DNA from: Rattus norvegicus
Taxonomy: Eukaryota; Chordata; Mammalia; Rodentia; Muridae
Reading direction: 5' to 3'
Length of the DNA stretch: 64,000 bases
Assembly (NCBI RefSeq): GCF_036323735.1
Contig: NC_086029.1
Coordinates: 7,921,816-7,985,815, forward strand
Of this stretch, positions 27,430-40,000 are shown one piece after another. Within the stretch, counting starts at the first letter, position 1. Every line of letters begins with the position of its first letter. The notes under the pieces were generated by a model. That model was not told where the DNA came from and did no database searches. It was given only the letters and a program-made list of their open reading frames with translations. The position numbers were made by a program, and so were the translations under genes.

Positions 27430-27522
27430 GATTTCAGTAGGTTCCCAATAGGATTCGCATGTAATAAGCTTGTTATTCAAGATAGAGCAACGTTTTAACG
27501 AACTGAAACACTGTTTCTTTGT
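27430..27522 (+). repeat. Monomer type D (exemplar, 93 bp)
   Basis: Fourth monomer. Most copies begin GAATTCAGTAGGTTCCCA; this one has GATTTC and so lacks the EcoRI site. It carries a HindIII site inside the small dyad AATAAGCTTGTTATT (arms AATAA/TTATT), then GATAGAGCAACGTTTTAACG, and ends CACTGTTTCTTTGT. A subtype D2 reads GGTTACC and ATTCACATG in place of GGTTCCC and ATTCGCATG. Confidence 0.92.
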
Positions 27523-27890
27523 GAATTCAGTTAGTTCCCAGTAGCAGGCCCTTGTAATATGTGTACTTTTAAAGATTTATCAAAATTGTTGAGCCGAATC
27601 TGAGTAACATGGTGAATTCGGTTAGTTCCCAATGAGAAGCAGTAGTAATAAGTGGACTGTTCGGGATATAAAAAAATTTTCACGAATGGAATCAAAATTT
27701 ATAGGCGAATTCTGTGAGTTCCCAAAGGGACATGCTTGTACGAGTTTGCTTTTCAATATAGAGCAACATTTTAAGGAACGGAATCTAAGTATCATGGTGA
27801 ATTCAGTAGGTTCCCAATACGATTCACAAGTATTAGGCTTTTATTCAAGATAGAGCAACGTTTTAACGAACTGAAACACTGTTTCTTTGT

Positions 27891-29051
27891 GAATTCAGTT
27901 AGTTCTCAGAAGTAGCAGGCCCTAGTAATATCTGTACTTTAAAAGATTTATCAAAATATGGAGAGCCGAATCTGAGTAAAATTGTGACACGCTTAGTTCC
28001 TAATAGGCCGCAGTAGTAATAAGTGGACCGTTCGGGATATAGAAAAATTTTCACGAATGGAATCAATATTTCTAGGTGAATTCAGTGATTTCCTAATGGG
28101 ACATGCTTGCATGAGTTTGCTTTTCAATATATAGCAACATTTTAAGGAAACGAATCAAAGTATCATGTTGATTTCAGTACGTTCCCATTAGGATTCGCAT
28201 TTAATAAGCTTGTTATTCAAGATATAGCAACGTTTTAACGAACTGAAACACTGTTTCGTTGTGAACTCAGTTAGTTCCCAGTAGCAGGCCCTTGTAATAT
28301 GTGCACTTTTAAAGTTTTATCAAAATTTGGTGAGCCGAATCTGAATAACATGGTGAATTCGGTTAGTTCCCAATAGGCCGCAGTAGTAATAATTGGATTG
28401 TTCGGGATATAGAAAAAATTTCACGAATGGAATCAAAACTTCTAGGCGAATTCAGTGACTTCCCAAGGGGACATGTTTGTATGCGTTTGCTTTTCAATAT
28501 AAAGCAACATAAGGAACGGAATCTAAGAATCATGGTGAATTCAGTAGGTTCCCAATAGGATTCGTATGTAATTAGCTCGTATTCAAGATAGAGCAAGTTT
28601 TAACGGACTGAAACACTGTTACTTTGTGAATTCAGTTAGTTCCCATGAGCAGGCCCTGGTAATATGTGTACTTTTAAAGATTTATCCAAATTTGGTGAGC
28701 TGAATCTAAGTAAAATCGTGAATTCGCTTAGTTCCCAATGGGCCGCAGTAGTAATAAGTGTACTGTTCGGGATATAGAAAAATTTTCACGAATGGAATCA
28801 AAATTTCTAGGAGATTTCAGTGAGTTCCCAAAGGGACATGCTTGTATGAGTTTGCTTTCCATATAGAGCAAAATTTTAAGAAAAGGAATCTAAGTATCAT
28901 GGTGAATTCAGTAGGTTCCCAATTCGATTCGCATGTAACAAGCTTGTTATTCAAGATAGAGCAACGTTTTAACGAAATGAAACACTGTTTCTTTGTGAAT
29001 TCAGTTAGTTCCCAGTAGCCTGCTCTTGTAATATGTATACTTTTAAAGATA
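27891..29051. repeat. ~1.16-kb segment duplicated 2,576 bp upstream, copy 2
   Basis: Second copy of 25,315-26,475 with scattered substitutions. It parts from copy 1 in the A monomer near 29,051 (GATATATCAAAATTTGG against GATTTACCAAATTTGG). Confidence 0.85.
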
Positions 29052-30099
29052 TATCAAAATTTGGTGAGCCGAATCCTAGTAACCTTGTGAATTCGCTTAG
29101 TTCCCAATAGGCCGCAGTAGTAATGAGTGGACTGTTCGGGATATAGAAAAATTTTCACGAATGGAATCAAAATTTCTAGGCGAATTCAATGAGTTCCCAA
29201 TGGGACATGCTTGTATGAGTGTGCATTTTAATATATAGCAACATTTTAAGGAACGGAATCTAAGTATCATGGTGAATTCAGTAGGTTCCCAATAGGATTC
29301 GCATGTAATAAGCTTGTTATTCAAGATAGAGCAAGTTTTAACGAACTGAAACACTGTTTCTTTGTGAATTCAGTTAGTTCCCCGTAGCAGGCCCTTGTAA
29401 TGTGTGTACTTTTAAAGATTTATCAAAATTTGGTGAGCCGAATCTGAGTAACATGGTGAATTCGGTTAGTTCCCAATAGGCTGCAGTGTAATAAGTGGAC
29501 TGTTCGGGACATAGAAAAATTTTCACGAATGGAATCAAAATTTCTAGGCGAATTCAGTGAGTTCCCAATGGGACATGCTTGTATGAGTTCTCTTTTCAAT
29601 ATAGAGCAACATTTTTAGGAACGGAATCTAAGTATCATGGTGAATTCACTAGGTTCCCAATACGATTCGCATGTTAAGCTTTTATTCAAGATAGAGCAAC
29701 GTTTTAACGAACTGAAACACTATTTCTTTGTGAATTCAGTTAGTTCCCAGTAGCCTGCTCTTGTAATATGTATACTTTTAAAGATTATCAAAATTTGGTG
29801 AGCCGAATCTGAGTAACATTGTGAATTCGGTTAGATCCCAGTGGGACGCAGTAGTAATAAGTGGACTGTTCAGGATATAAAAAATTATCACGAATGGTAT
29901 CAAAATTTCTAGGAGATTTCAGTGATTTCCCAATGGGACATGCTTGTATGAGGTTGTTTTTCAATATAGAGCAACATTTTAAGGAACGGATTCTAAGTAT
30001 CATGGTGAATTCAGTAGGTTCCCAATAGGATTCGCATATAATAAGCTTGTTATTCAAGATAGAGCAACGTTTTAACGAACTGAAACACTGTTTCTTTGT

Positions 30100-30194
30100 G
30101 AATTCAGTTAGTTCTCAGAAGTAGCAGGCCCTTGTAATATGTTTACTTTTAAAGATTTATCAAAATATGGAGAGCCGAATCTGAGTAACATGGT
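30100..30194 (+). repeat. A monomer with 3-bp insertion (third of four)
   Basis: Reads GTTCTCAGAAGTAGCAGGCCC, a triplet longer than the usual GTTCCCAGTAGC form, and carries TATGGAGAGCC in its second half. The same variant starts at 25,315, 27,891 and 33,143 (GCAGTAGC there). The gaps are 2,576, 2,209 and 3,043 bp. It is a good tag for following segment copies through block III. Confidence 0.85.
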
Positions 30195-30563
30195 GAATTC
30201 GATTAGTTCCCAATGGGCCGCAGTAGTAATAAGTGGACTGTTCGGGATGTAGAAAAATTTTCACGAATGGAATCAAAATTTCTAAGCGAATTCAATGAGT
30301 TCCCAGTGGGACATGCTTGTATGAGTGTGCATTTCAATATATAGCAACATTTTAACGAACGGAATCTAAATTTAATGGTGAATTCAGTAGGTTCCCATTA
30401 GGATTCGCATGTAATAAGCTTGTTATTCAATATAGAGCAACGTTTTAACGAACTGAAACTCTGTTTCTTTGTGAAATCAGTTAGTTCCCAGTAGCAGGCC
30501 CTTGTAATATGTGTACTTTTAAAGATTTATCAAAATTTGTGAGCCGAATCAGAGTAACATCGT

Positions 30564-30655
30564 GAATTCGGTTAGTTCCCAGTAGCCTGCTCTTGTAATA
30601 TGTGTACTTTTAAAGATTTATCAAAATTTGGTGACCCGAATATGAGTAACATAGT
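30564..30655 (+). repeat. Extra A monomer (A-A pentamer), 92 bp
   Basis: An A monomer (30,473-30,563, CAGGCCCTTG type) is followed directly by a second A (CCTGCTCTTG type) before B starts at 30,656. The two A subtypes differ, so this is joining of two arrays out of register by one monomer rather than a simple local copy. Confidence 0.92.
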
Positions 30656-32830
30656 GAATTCGTTTAGTTCCCAATAGGCCGCAGCTGTAATAAGTGGACT
30701 GTTCGTGATATAGAAATATTTTCACGAATGGAATCAAAATTTCTAGGCGAATTCAGTGATTTCCCGATGGGACATGCTTGTATGCATTTGCTTTTCAATA
30801 TAGAGCAACATAAGGAACGGAATCTAAGAATAATGTGAATTCAGTAGGTACCCAAATTGATTCGCATGTAATAAGCTTGTTATTCAAGATAGAGCAAGTT
30901 TTTACGATCTGAAAACTGTTTCTTTGTGAATTCAGTTAGTTCCCAGGAGCAAGCCCTTGTAATATGTGTACTTTTAAATTATTATCCAAATTTGGTGAGC
31001 TGAATCTAAGTAAAATCGTGAATTCGGTTAGTTCCCAATGGGCCGCAGTAGTAATAAGTGGACTGTTCGGGATATAGAAAAATTTTCACGAATGGAATAA
31101 AATTTCTAGGAGATTTCAGTGATTTCCCAATGGGACATGCTTGTATGAGTTTGCTTTTCAATAAAGAGAAACATTTTAAGGAACGGAATCTAGGTATCAT
31201 GGTGAATTCCGTAGGTTCCCAATAGGATTCGCATGTAATAAGCTTGTTATTCAAAATAGAGCAACGTTTTAACGAACTGAAACACTGTTTCTTTGTGAAT
31301 TCAGTTAGTTCCCAGTAGCCTGCTCTTGTAATATGTGTACTTTTAAAGATTTATCAAAATTTGGTGAGCCGAATCTGAGTAACATGGTGAATTCGGTTAG
31401 TTCCCAATAGGCCGCAGTAGTAATAAGTGGACTGTTCGGGATATAGAAAAATTTTCACGAATGGAATCAAAATTTCTAGGCGAATTCAGTGAGTTCCCAT
31501 GGGACATGCTTGTATGAGTTTGCTTTTCAATATAGAGCAAAATTTTAAGAAAAGGAATCTAACTATCATTTTGAATACAGTAGGTTCCCAATACTATTCG
31601 CATGTAATAAGCTTGTTATTCAAGATAGAGCAACGTTTTAACAAACTGAAACACTGTTTCTTTGTGAATTCAGTTAGTTCCCAGTAACCTGCTCTTGTAA
31701 TATGTATACTTTTAAAGATTTGTCAAAATTTGTTGAACCGAATCTGAGTAACCTTTTGAATTCGGTTAGTTCCCAATAGGCCGCAGTATTAATGAGTGGA
31801 CTGTTCGGGATATAGAAAAATTTTCACGAATGGAATCAAAATTTCTAGGCGAATTCAATGAGTAACCAATAGGACATGCTTGTATGAGTGTGCATTTCAA
31901 TATATAGCAACATTTTCAGGAACGGAATGTAAGTATCATGGTGAATTGAGTAGGTTCCCAATAGGATTCGCATGTAATAAGCATGTTATTCAAGATAGAG
32001 CAACATTTTAAGGAACTGAAACACTGTTTCTTTGTGAATTCAGTTAGTTCCCAGTAGCAGGCCCTTGTAATGTGTGTACTTTTAAAGTTTTATCAAAATT
32101 TGGTGAGCCGAATCTGAGTAATATGGTGAATTCGGTTAGTTCCCAATAGGCCGCAGTAGTAATAAGTGGACTGTACGGGTTATAGAAAAATTTACACGAA
32201 TGGAATCAAAATTTCTAGGAGAATTCGGTGATTTCCCAATGTGACATGCTTGTATGAGTTTGCTTTTCAATATAGATCAACATTTTAAGGAACGGAATCT
32301 AAGTATCATGGTGAATTCAGTAGGTTCCCAATAGGATTCGCATGTAATAATCTTGTTATTCAAGATAGAGCAAGTTTTAACGAACTGAAACACTGTTTCT
32401 TTGTGAATTCTGTTAGTTCCCAGTAGCAGGCCCTTGTAATTTGTGTACTTTTAAAGATTTATAAAAATTTGGTGAGCCGAAACTGAGTAACACGGTGAAT
32501 TCGGTTAGTTCCCAATAGGCCGCAGTAGTAATAAGTGGACTGTTCGGGATATAGAAAAGTTTTCAGGAATGGAATCAAAATTTCTAGGCGAATTCAGTGA
32601 TTTCCCAATGGGACATGCTTGTATGAGTTTGCTTTTCAATATAGAGCAACATTTTAAGGAACGGAATCTAAGTATCATGGTGAATTCAGTAGGTTCCCAA
32701 TACGATTCGCATATTAAAAGCTTGTTATTCAAGATAGAGCAACGTTTAACAAACTGAAACACTATTTCTTTGTGAGTTCAGTTAGTTCCCAGTAGCCTGC
32801 TCTTGTAATATGTATACTTTTAACGATTTA

Positions 32831-33699
32831 TCAAAAATTGGTGATCCGAATCTGAGTAACATTGTGAATTCGGTTAGATCCCAATGGGACGCAGTAGTAA
32901 TAAGTGGACTGTTCAGGATAAAAAAAATTATCACGAATGGTATCAAAATTTCTAGGAGACTTCAGTGATTTCCCAATGGGACATGCTTGTATGAGGTTGT
33001 TTTTCAATATAGAGCACCATTTTAAGGAACGGAATCTAAGTATCATGGTGCATTCCGTAGGTTCCCAATAGGATTCGCATATAATAAGCTTGTTATTCAA
33101 GATAGAGCAACGTTTTAACGAACTGAAACACTGTTTCTTTGTGAATTCAGTTAGTTCTCAGCAGTAGCAGGCCCTTGTAATATGTTTACTTTTAAAGATT
33201 TATCAAAATATGGAGAGCTGAATCTGAGTAACATGGTGAATTCGATTAGTTCCCAATGGGCCGCAGTAGTAATAACTGGACTGTTCAGGATGTAGTAAAA
33301 TTTTCACGAATGGAATCAAAATTTCTAAGCGAATTCAATGAGTTCCCAGTGGGACATGCTTGTATGAGTGTGCATTTCAATATATAGCAACATTTCAAGG
33401 AACGGAATCTAAGTATAATGGTGAATTCAGTAGGTTCCCATTAGGATTCGCATGTAATAAGCTTGTTATTCAATATAGACAAAGGTTTTAACGAACTGAA
33501 ACTCTGTTTCTTTGTGAAATCAATTAGTTCCCAGTAGCAGACCCTTGTAATATGTGTACTTTTAAAGACTTATCAAAATGTGGTGAGCTGAATCTGAGTA
33601 ACATCGTGAATTCGGTTAGTTCCCAGTAGCCTGCTCTTGTAATATGTGTACTTTTAAAGATTTATCAAAATTTGGTGAGCCGAATCTGAGGAACATGGT
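32831..33699. repeat. Segment duplicated 3,043 bp upstream, copy 2
   Basis: Second copy of 29,788-30,655, ending with the same A-A pair. After it the two regions differ: here the next B starts GAATTCGGAGAG with GGCCTCTG, the form that also opens the related part of the 5.6-kb unit. Confidence 0.82.
33608..33699 (+). repeat. Extra A monomer (A-A pentamer), 92 bp
   Basis: Same A(CAGACCC)-A(CCTGCTC) arrangement as at 30,564, as expected from the 3,043-bp duplication. The B that follows begins at 33,700. Confidence 0.92.
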
Positions 33700-35010
33700 G
33701 AATTCGGAGAGTTCCCAATAGGCCTCTGTAGTAATAAGTGGACTGTTTGGAATATAGTAAAATTTTCACGAATGGAATCAAAATTTCTAGGCGAGTTCAG
33801 TGAGTTCCCAATGGGACATTCTCCTATAAGTTTACTCTTCAATATAGAGCAACATTTTAAGGAACGGTATCTAAGTATCATGGTCATTTCCGTGCGTTCC
33901 CATTAGGATTCGCATGTAATAAGCTTGTTATTCAATATAGATCAACGTTTTAATGAACTGAAACTCTGTTTCTTTGTGAATTCAGTTAGTTCCCAGTAGC
34001 AGGCCCTTGTAATATGTGTACTTTTAAAGATTTATCAATATTTGGTGAGCCGAATCTGAGTAACATCGTGAATTCGGTTAGTTCCCAGAAGCCTGCTCTT
34101 GTAATATATGTGCTTTTAAAGATTTATCAAAATTTGGTGACCCGAATATGAGTAACGTAGTGAATTCGTTTAGTTCCCAATAGGCCGTACTTGTAATAAG
34201 TGGACTGTTCGGGATATAGAAATATTTTCACGAATGGAATCAAAATTTCTAGGCAAATTCAGTGAATTCCCAATGGGACATGCTTGTACGAGTTTGCTTT
34301 TCAATATAGAGAAACATAAGGAAAGGAATCTAAGTATCATGGTGAATTCAGGAGGTTCCCAATAGGATTCGCATGTAATAAGGTTGTTATTCAAGATAGA
34401 GCAATTTTTAACGAACTGAAACACTGTTTCTTTGTGAATTCAGTTAGTTCCCAGTAGCAGGCCCTTGTAATATGTGTACTTTTAAAGATATATCCAAATT
34501 TGGTGACGCGAACCTGAGTAACATGGTGAATTCGGTTAGTTCCCAATAGGCCGCAGTAGTAATAAGTGGACTGTTCGGGATTTAGAAAAATTTTCACGAA
34601 TGGAATCAAAATTTCTAGGAGATTTCAGTGAGTTCCCAATGGGACATACTTGTATGAGTTTGTTTTTCAATATAGAGTAACATTTTAAGGTACGGAATCT
34701 AAGTATCATGGTGAATTCAGTAGGTTCCCAATAGGATTCGCATGTAATAAGCATGTTACTCAAGATAGAGCAACGTTTTAACGAACTGAAACACTGTTTC
34801 TTTGTGAAGTCGGATAGTTCCCTGTAGCAGGCCATTGTATTATGTGTACTTTTAAGATTTATCAAAATTTGGTGAGCCGAATCTGAGTAACATGGTGAAT
34901 TCGGTTAGTTCCCAATAGGGTGCAGTAGTAATAAGTAGACTCTTCGGGATATAGAACAATTTTCACGAATGGAATCAAAATTTGTAGGAGATTTCAGTGA
35001 GTTCTCAATG
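33700..35010. repeat. Relative of the left end of the 5.6-kb unit
   Basis: From 33,700 to about 34,340 the order and rare variants match 37,116 to about 37,756 (offset 3,416 bp). Examples are GGAGAGTTCCC, GGCCTCTGTAG, CATTCTCCTATAAG, CAGAAGCCTGCTC, GGCCGTACTTG and GAAACATAAGG. From about 34,712 to 35,010 they match 37,761-38,060 (offset ~3,046-3,049 bp), with GCATGTTACTCAAG, GAAGTCGGATAG and TAGACTCTTCGGG. The offset falls by 370 bp, so the 5.6-kb unit lacks one tetramer that is present here. Confidence 0.85.
34070..34161 (+). repeat. Extra A monomer (A-A pentamer), 92 bp
   Basis: Second A after a normal A, reading CCCAGAAGCCTGCTC, GTAATATATGTGC and GACCCGAATATGAGTAACGTAG. It lies 462 bp (five monomers) after the previous extra A, so two pentamers sit next to each other. 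The same monomer recurs in each 5.6-kb unit. Confidence 0.92.
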
Positions 35011-35039
35011 GGACATGCTTGTATGAGTTTGCTTTTCAA

Positions 35040-35965
35040 TATAGAGCAACATTTTAAGGAACGGAATGTAAGTATCATGGTGAATTCAGTAGGTCCCCAA
35101 TAGGATTCGCATGTAATAAGCTTGTTATTCAAGATAGAGCAACGTTTTACCGAACTGAAACACTGTTTCGTTGTGAACTCAATTAGATCCCAGTAGCCTG
35201 CTCTTGTAATATGTGTACTTTTAAAGATTTATCAAAAGTTGGTGAGCCGAATCTGAGTAACATCGTGAATTCGGTTAGTTCAAAGTGGGCCGCAGTAGTA
35301 ATAATTGGACTGTTCGGGATATAGAAAAATTTTCACGAACGGAATCAAAATTTCTAGGCGAATTCAGTGAGTTCCCAATGGGACATGCTTGTATGAGTTT
35401 GCTTTTCAATATAGAGCAAGATTTTAAAGAACGGAATCTAAGTAACATGGTGAATTCAGGTGGTTCCCAATAGGATTCGCATGTAATAAGCTTGTTGTTT
35501 CAAGATAGAGCAACGTTTTAACGAACTGAAACACTGTTTCTTTGTGAATACAGTTAGTTCCCAGTAGCCTGCTCTTGTAATGTGTGTACTTTTAAAGATT
35601 TATCAAAATTTGGTGAGCCGAATCTTAGTAACATAGTGAATTCGTTTAGTTCCCAATAGGCCGCAGTAGTAATAAGTGGACTGTTCGGGATATAGAAAAA
35701 TTTCCACGAATGGAATCAAAATTTCTAGTCGAATTCAGTGAGTTCCCAATGGGACATGCTTGTATGAGTTTGCTTTTCAATATAGAGCAACATTTTAAAG
35801 AACGGAATCTAAGTATCATGGTGATTTCAGTAGGTTCCCATTAGGATTCGCATGTAATAAGCTTGTTATTCAAGATAGAGCAACGTTTTAACGAACTGAA
35901 ACACGTTTTCTTTGTGAATTCAGTTAGTTCCCACTTGCAGGGTCTTTTAATATGTGTACTTTTAA
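35040..35965. repeat. ~925-bp segment duplicated 1,111 bp downstream, copy 1
   Basis: Shares with 36,151-37,078 the run GGAATGTAAG, AGGTCCCCAATAGG, GTTTTACCGAAC, CTGTTTCGTTGTGAACTC, CAATTAGATCCC, TTCACGAACGG, GTAACATGGTGAATTCAGG and CAGGGTCTTTTAA. The offset is 1,111 bp (three tetramers). Confidence 0.85.
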
Positions 35966-36150
35966 AAATTTATCAAAATTTGGTGAGCCGAATCTGAGTA
36001 ACATGGTGAATTCGGTTAGTTCCCAATATGCCGCAATAGTAATAAGTGGACTGATCGTAATATAGAAAAATTTATACGAATGGAATCAAAATTTCTTGTC
36101 GAATTTAGTGAGTTCCCAATGGGACATGCTTGTCTGAGTTTGCTTTTCAA

Positions 36151-37078
36151 TATAGCGCAACATTTTAAGGAACGGAATGTAAGTATCATGGTGAATTCAG
36201 TAGGTCCCCAATAGGATTCGCATGTAATAAGCTTGTAATTCAAGATAGAGCAACGTTTTACCGAACTGAAACACTGTTTCGTTGTGAACTCAATTAGATC
36301 CCAGTAGCCTGCTCTTGTAATATGTGTACTTTTAAAGATTTATCAAAATTTGGTGAGCCGAATCTGAGTAACATCGTGAATTCGGTTAGTTCAAAATGGG
36401 CCGCAGTAGTAATAATTGGACTGTTCAAGATATAGAAAAATTTTCACGAACGGAATCAAAATTTCTAGGCGAATTCAGTGAGTTCCCAATGGGACATGCT
36501 TGTATGAGTTTGCTTTTCAATATAGAGCAACATTTTAAAGAACGGAATCTAAGTAACATGGTGAATTCAGGTGGTTTCCAATAGGTTTCGCATGTAATAA
36601 GCTTGTTATTCAAGATAGAGCAACGTTTTAACGAACTGAAACACTGTTTCTTTGTGAATTCGGTTAGTTCCCAGTAGCCTGCTCTTGTAATATGTGTACT
36701 TTTAAAGATTTATCAAAATTTGGTGAGCCGAATCTTAGTAACATAGTGAATTCGTTTAGTTCCCAATAGGCCGCAGTAGTAATAAGTGGACTGTTCGGGA
36801 TATAGAAAAATTTCCACGAATGGAATCAAAATTTCTAGGCGAATTCAGTGAGTTCCCAATGGGACATGCTTGTATGAGTTTGCTTTTCAATATAGAGCAA
36901 CATTTTAAAGAACGGAATCTAAGTATCATGGTGATTTCAGTAGGTTCCCATTAGGATTCGCATGTAATAAGCTTGTTATTCAAGATAGAGCAACGTTTTA
37001 ACGAACTGAAACACCTTTTCTTTGTGAATTCAGTTAGTTTCCAGTAGCAGGGTCTTTTAATATGTGGACTTTTAAAAA
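36151..37078. repeat. ~925-bp segment duplicated 1,111 bp upstream, copy 2
   Basis: Second copy of 35,040-35,965. It straddles the left edge (36,663) of the 5.6-kb array, so the start of that unit is made from this duplicated material and the amplification postdates this duplication. Confidence 0.84.
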
Positions 37079-40000
37079 TTTATCAAAATGGTGAGCCGAA
37101 TCTGAGTAACATGGTTAATTCGGAGAGTTCCCAATAGGCCTCTGTAGTAATAAGTGGACTGTTTGGAATATAGTAAAATTTTCACGAATGGAATCAAAAT
37201 TTCTAGGCGAATTCAGTGAGTTCCCAATGGGACATTCTCCTATAAGTTTACTCTTCAATATAGAGCAACATTTTAAGGAACGGTATCTAAGTATCATGGT
37301 CATTTCAGTGTGTTCCCATTAGGATTCTCATGTAATAAGCTTGTTATTCAATATAGATCAACGTTTTAATGAACTGAAACTCTGTTTCTTTGTGAATTCA
37401 GTTAGTTCCCAGTAGCAGGCCCTTGTAATATGTGTACTTTTAAAGATTTATCAATATTTGGTGAGCCGAATCTGAGTCACATCGTGAATTCGGTTAGTTC
37501 CCAGAAGCCTGCTCTTGTAATATATGTGCTTTTAAAGATTTATCAAAATTTGGTGACCCGAATATGAGTAACGTAGTGAATTCGTTTAGTTCCCAATAGG
37601 CCGTACTTGTAATAAGTGGACTGTTCGGGATATAGAAATATTTTCACGAATGGAATCAAAATTTCTAGGCGAATTCAGTGATTTCCCAATGGGACATGCT
37701 TTACGAGTTTGCTTTTCAATATAGAGAAACATAAGGAACGGAATCTAAGTATCATGGTGAATTCAGTAGGTTTCCAATAGGATTCGCATGTAATAAGCAT
37801 GTTACTCAAGATAGAGCAACGTTTTAACGAACTGAAACACTGTTTCTTTGTGAAGTCGGATAGTTCCCTGTAGCAGGCCCTTGTAATGTGTGTACTTTTA
37901 AGATTTATCAAAATTTGGTGAGCCGAATCTGAGTAACATGGTGAATTCGGTTAGTTCCCAATTGGGCGCAGTGGTAATAAGTAGACTCTTCGGGATATAG
38001 AACAATTTTCACGAATGGAATCAAAATTTGTAGGAGATTTCAGTGAGTTCTCAATGGGACATGCTTGTATGAGTTTGCTTTTCAATATAGAGCAACATTT
38101 TAAGGAATAGAATCTAAGTATCATGGTGAATTCAATAGGTTCCCAATAGGTTTCGCATGTAATAAGCTTGTTATTCAAGATAGAGCAACGTTTTAACGAA
38201 CTGAAACACTGTTACTTTGTGAACTCAATTAGATCCCAGTAGCCTGCTCTTGCAATATGTGTACTTTTAAAGATTTATCAATTTGGTGAGCCGAATCTGA
38301 TAAACATCGTGAATTCGGTTAGTTCCCAATAGGCCTGAGTAGTAATAAGTGGACTGTTCGGGATATAGAAAAATGTTCACGAATGGAATCAAAATTTCTA
38401 GGCAAATTCAGTGAGTTCCCAATGGGACATGCTTGCATGAGTTTGCTTTTCAATATAGAGCAACATTTTAAAGATCGGAATCTAAGTATCATGGTGAATT
38501 CAGTAGATTCCCAATAGGATTCGCATATAATAAGCATGTTATACAATATAGAGCAACGTTTTAACGAACTGAAACACTGTTTCATTGTGAATTCAGTTAG
38601 TTCCCAGTAGCAGGCCTTGTAATATGTGTACTTTTAAGATTTATCAAAATTTGGTGAGCCGAATCTGAGTAACATGGTGAATTCGGTTAGTTCCCAATAG
38701 GCCGCAGTAGTAATAAGTGGACTGATCGTAATATAGAAAAATTTATACAAATGGAATCAAAATTTCTTGGCGAATTCAGTGAGTTCCCAATGGGACATGC
38801 TTGTCTGAGTTTGCTTTTCAATATAGAGCAACATTTTAAGGAACGGAATGTAAGTATCATGGTGAATTCATTAGGTCCCCAATAGGATTCGCATGTAATA
38901 AGCTTGTTATTCAAGATAGAGCAACGTTTTACCGAACTGAAACACTGTTTCGTTGTGAACTCAATTAGATCCCAGTAGCCTGCTCTTGTAATATGTGTAC
39001 TTTTAAAGATTTATCAAAATTTGGTGAGCCGAATCTGAGTAACATGGTGAATTCAGTTAGTTCCCAATATGCCGCAGTAGTAATACGTGGACTGTTCGGG
39101 ATATAGGAAAATTTTCACGAATGGAATCAAAATTTCAAGGCTAATTCAGTGAGTTCCCAATGCGACATGCTTTTATGAGTTTTCTTTTCAATACGGAGCA
39201 ACATTTTAAGGAACGGAAACTAATTATCATGATGAATTCAGTAGGTTCCCAATAGGATTCGCAAGTAATAAACTTGTTATTAAAGATAGACCAACTTTTT
39301 CAAGAACTGAAACACTGTTTCTTTGTGAATTCAGTTAGTTCCCCGTAGCTTGCTCTTGTAATATATGTACTTTTAACGATTTGTCATAATTTGGTAGCCG
39401 AATATGAGTAACATGGTGAATTCGGTTAGTTCCCAATAGTCGCAATGGTAATAAGAGGACTGTTTGGGATATAGAAAAATTTTCACGCATGGAATCAAAA
39501 TTTCTAGGAGATTTCAGTGAGGTCCCAATGGTACATGCTTGTATGAGTTGTTTTTCGATACAGAGCAACATTTTAAAGAACGGAATCTAAGTATCATGGT
39601 GAATTCAGTAGGTTCCCAATAGGATTCGAATATAATAAGCTTGTTATTCAAGATAGAGCAACGTTTTAACGCACTGAAACACTGTTTCTTTGTGAATTAC
39701 GTTAGTTCCCAGTAGCCTGCTCTTGTAATATGTGTACTTTTAAAGATTTAGCAAAATTTGTTGAGCCGAATCTGAGTAACATTGTGAATTTGGTTAGTTC
39801 CCAATGGGCAACAGTAGTAATAAGTGGACTGTTCAGGATATAGAAAAATTTTCACGAATGGAATCAAAATTTCTAGGCGAATTCAGTGAGTTCCCAATGG
39901 GACATGCTTGTATGAGTTTGTTTTTCAATATAGAGCAACATTTTAAGGAACGGAATCTAAGTATCATGGTGAATTCAGTGTGTTCCCAAAAGGATTCGCT

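Larger units (their letters stand above)
29788..30655. repeat. Segment duplicated 3,043 bp downstream, copy 1
   Basis: Matches 32,831-33,699. Shared features are GTTAGATCCCA with GGGACGCAG in B, AAAAATTATCACGAATGG, the triplet-insertion A, GATGTAG, GTGTGCATTTCAATATATAG in C, CTCTGTTTC in D, and then two A monomers in a row. The offset of 3,043 bp is 33 monomers, so it includes one register-shifting monomer. Confidence 0.82.
25315..36662. repeat. Block III: array with CAGGCCCTTG A monomers
   Basis: A monomers here mostly read CAGGCCCTTG, alternating with CCTGCTCTTG. The block contains four A monomers with an added triplet (GTTCTCAGAAGTAGC), three one-monomer register shifts of A-A type, and duplicated segments at 2,576, 3,043 and 1,111 bp offsets. 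Its right part (33.70-35.0 kb) is the closest relative of the left part of the 5.6-kb unit in block IV. Confidence 0.72.

Noticed and set aside
27430..27522. CENP-B box in monomer D (reverse strand TTCGTTAAAACGTTG)
   Set aside because: It keeps TTCG and the central A of the core TTCGNNNNANNCGGG but ends GTTG where the box needs CGGG. The resemblance is partial and could be chance.
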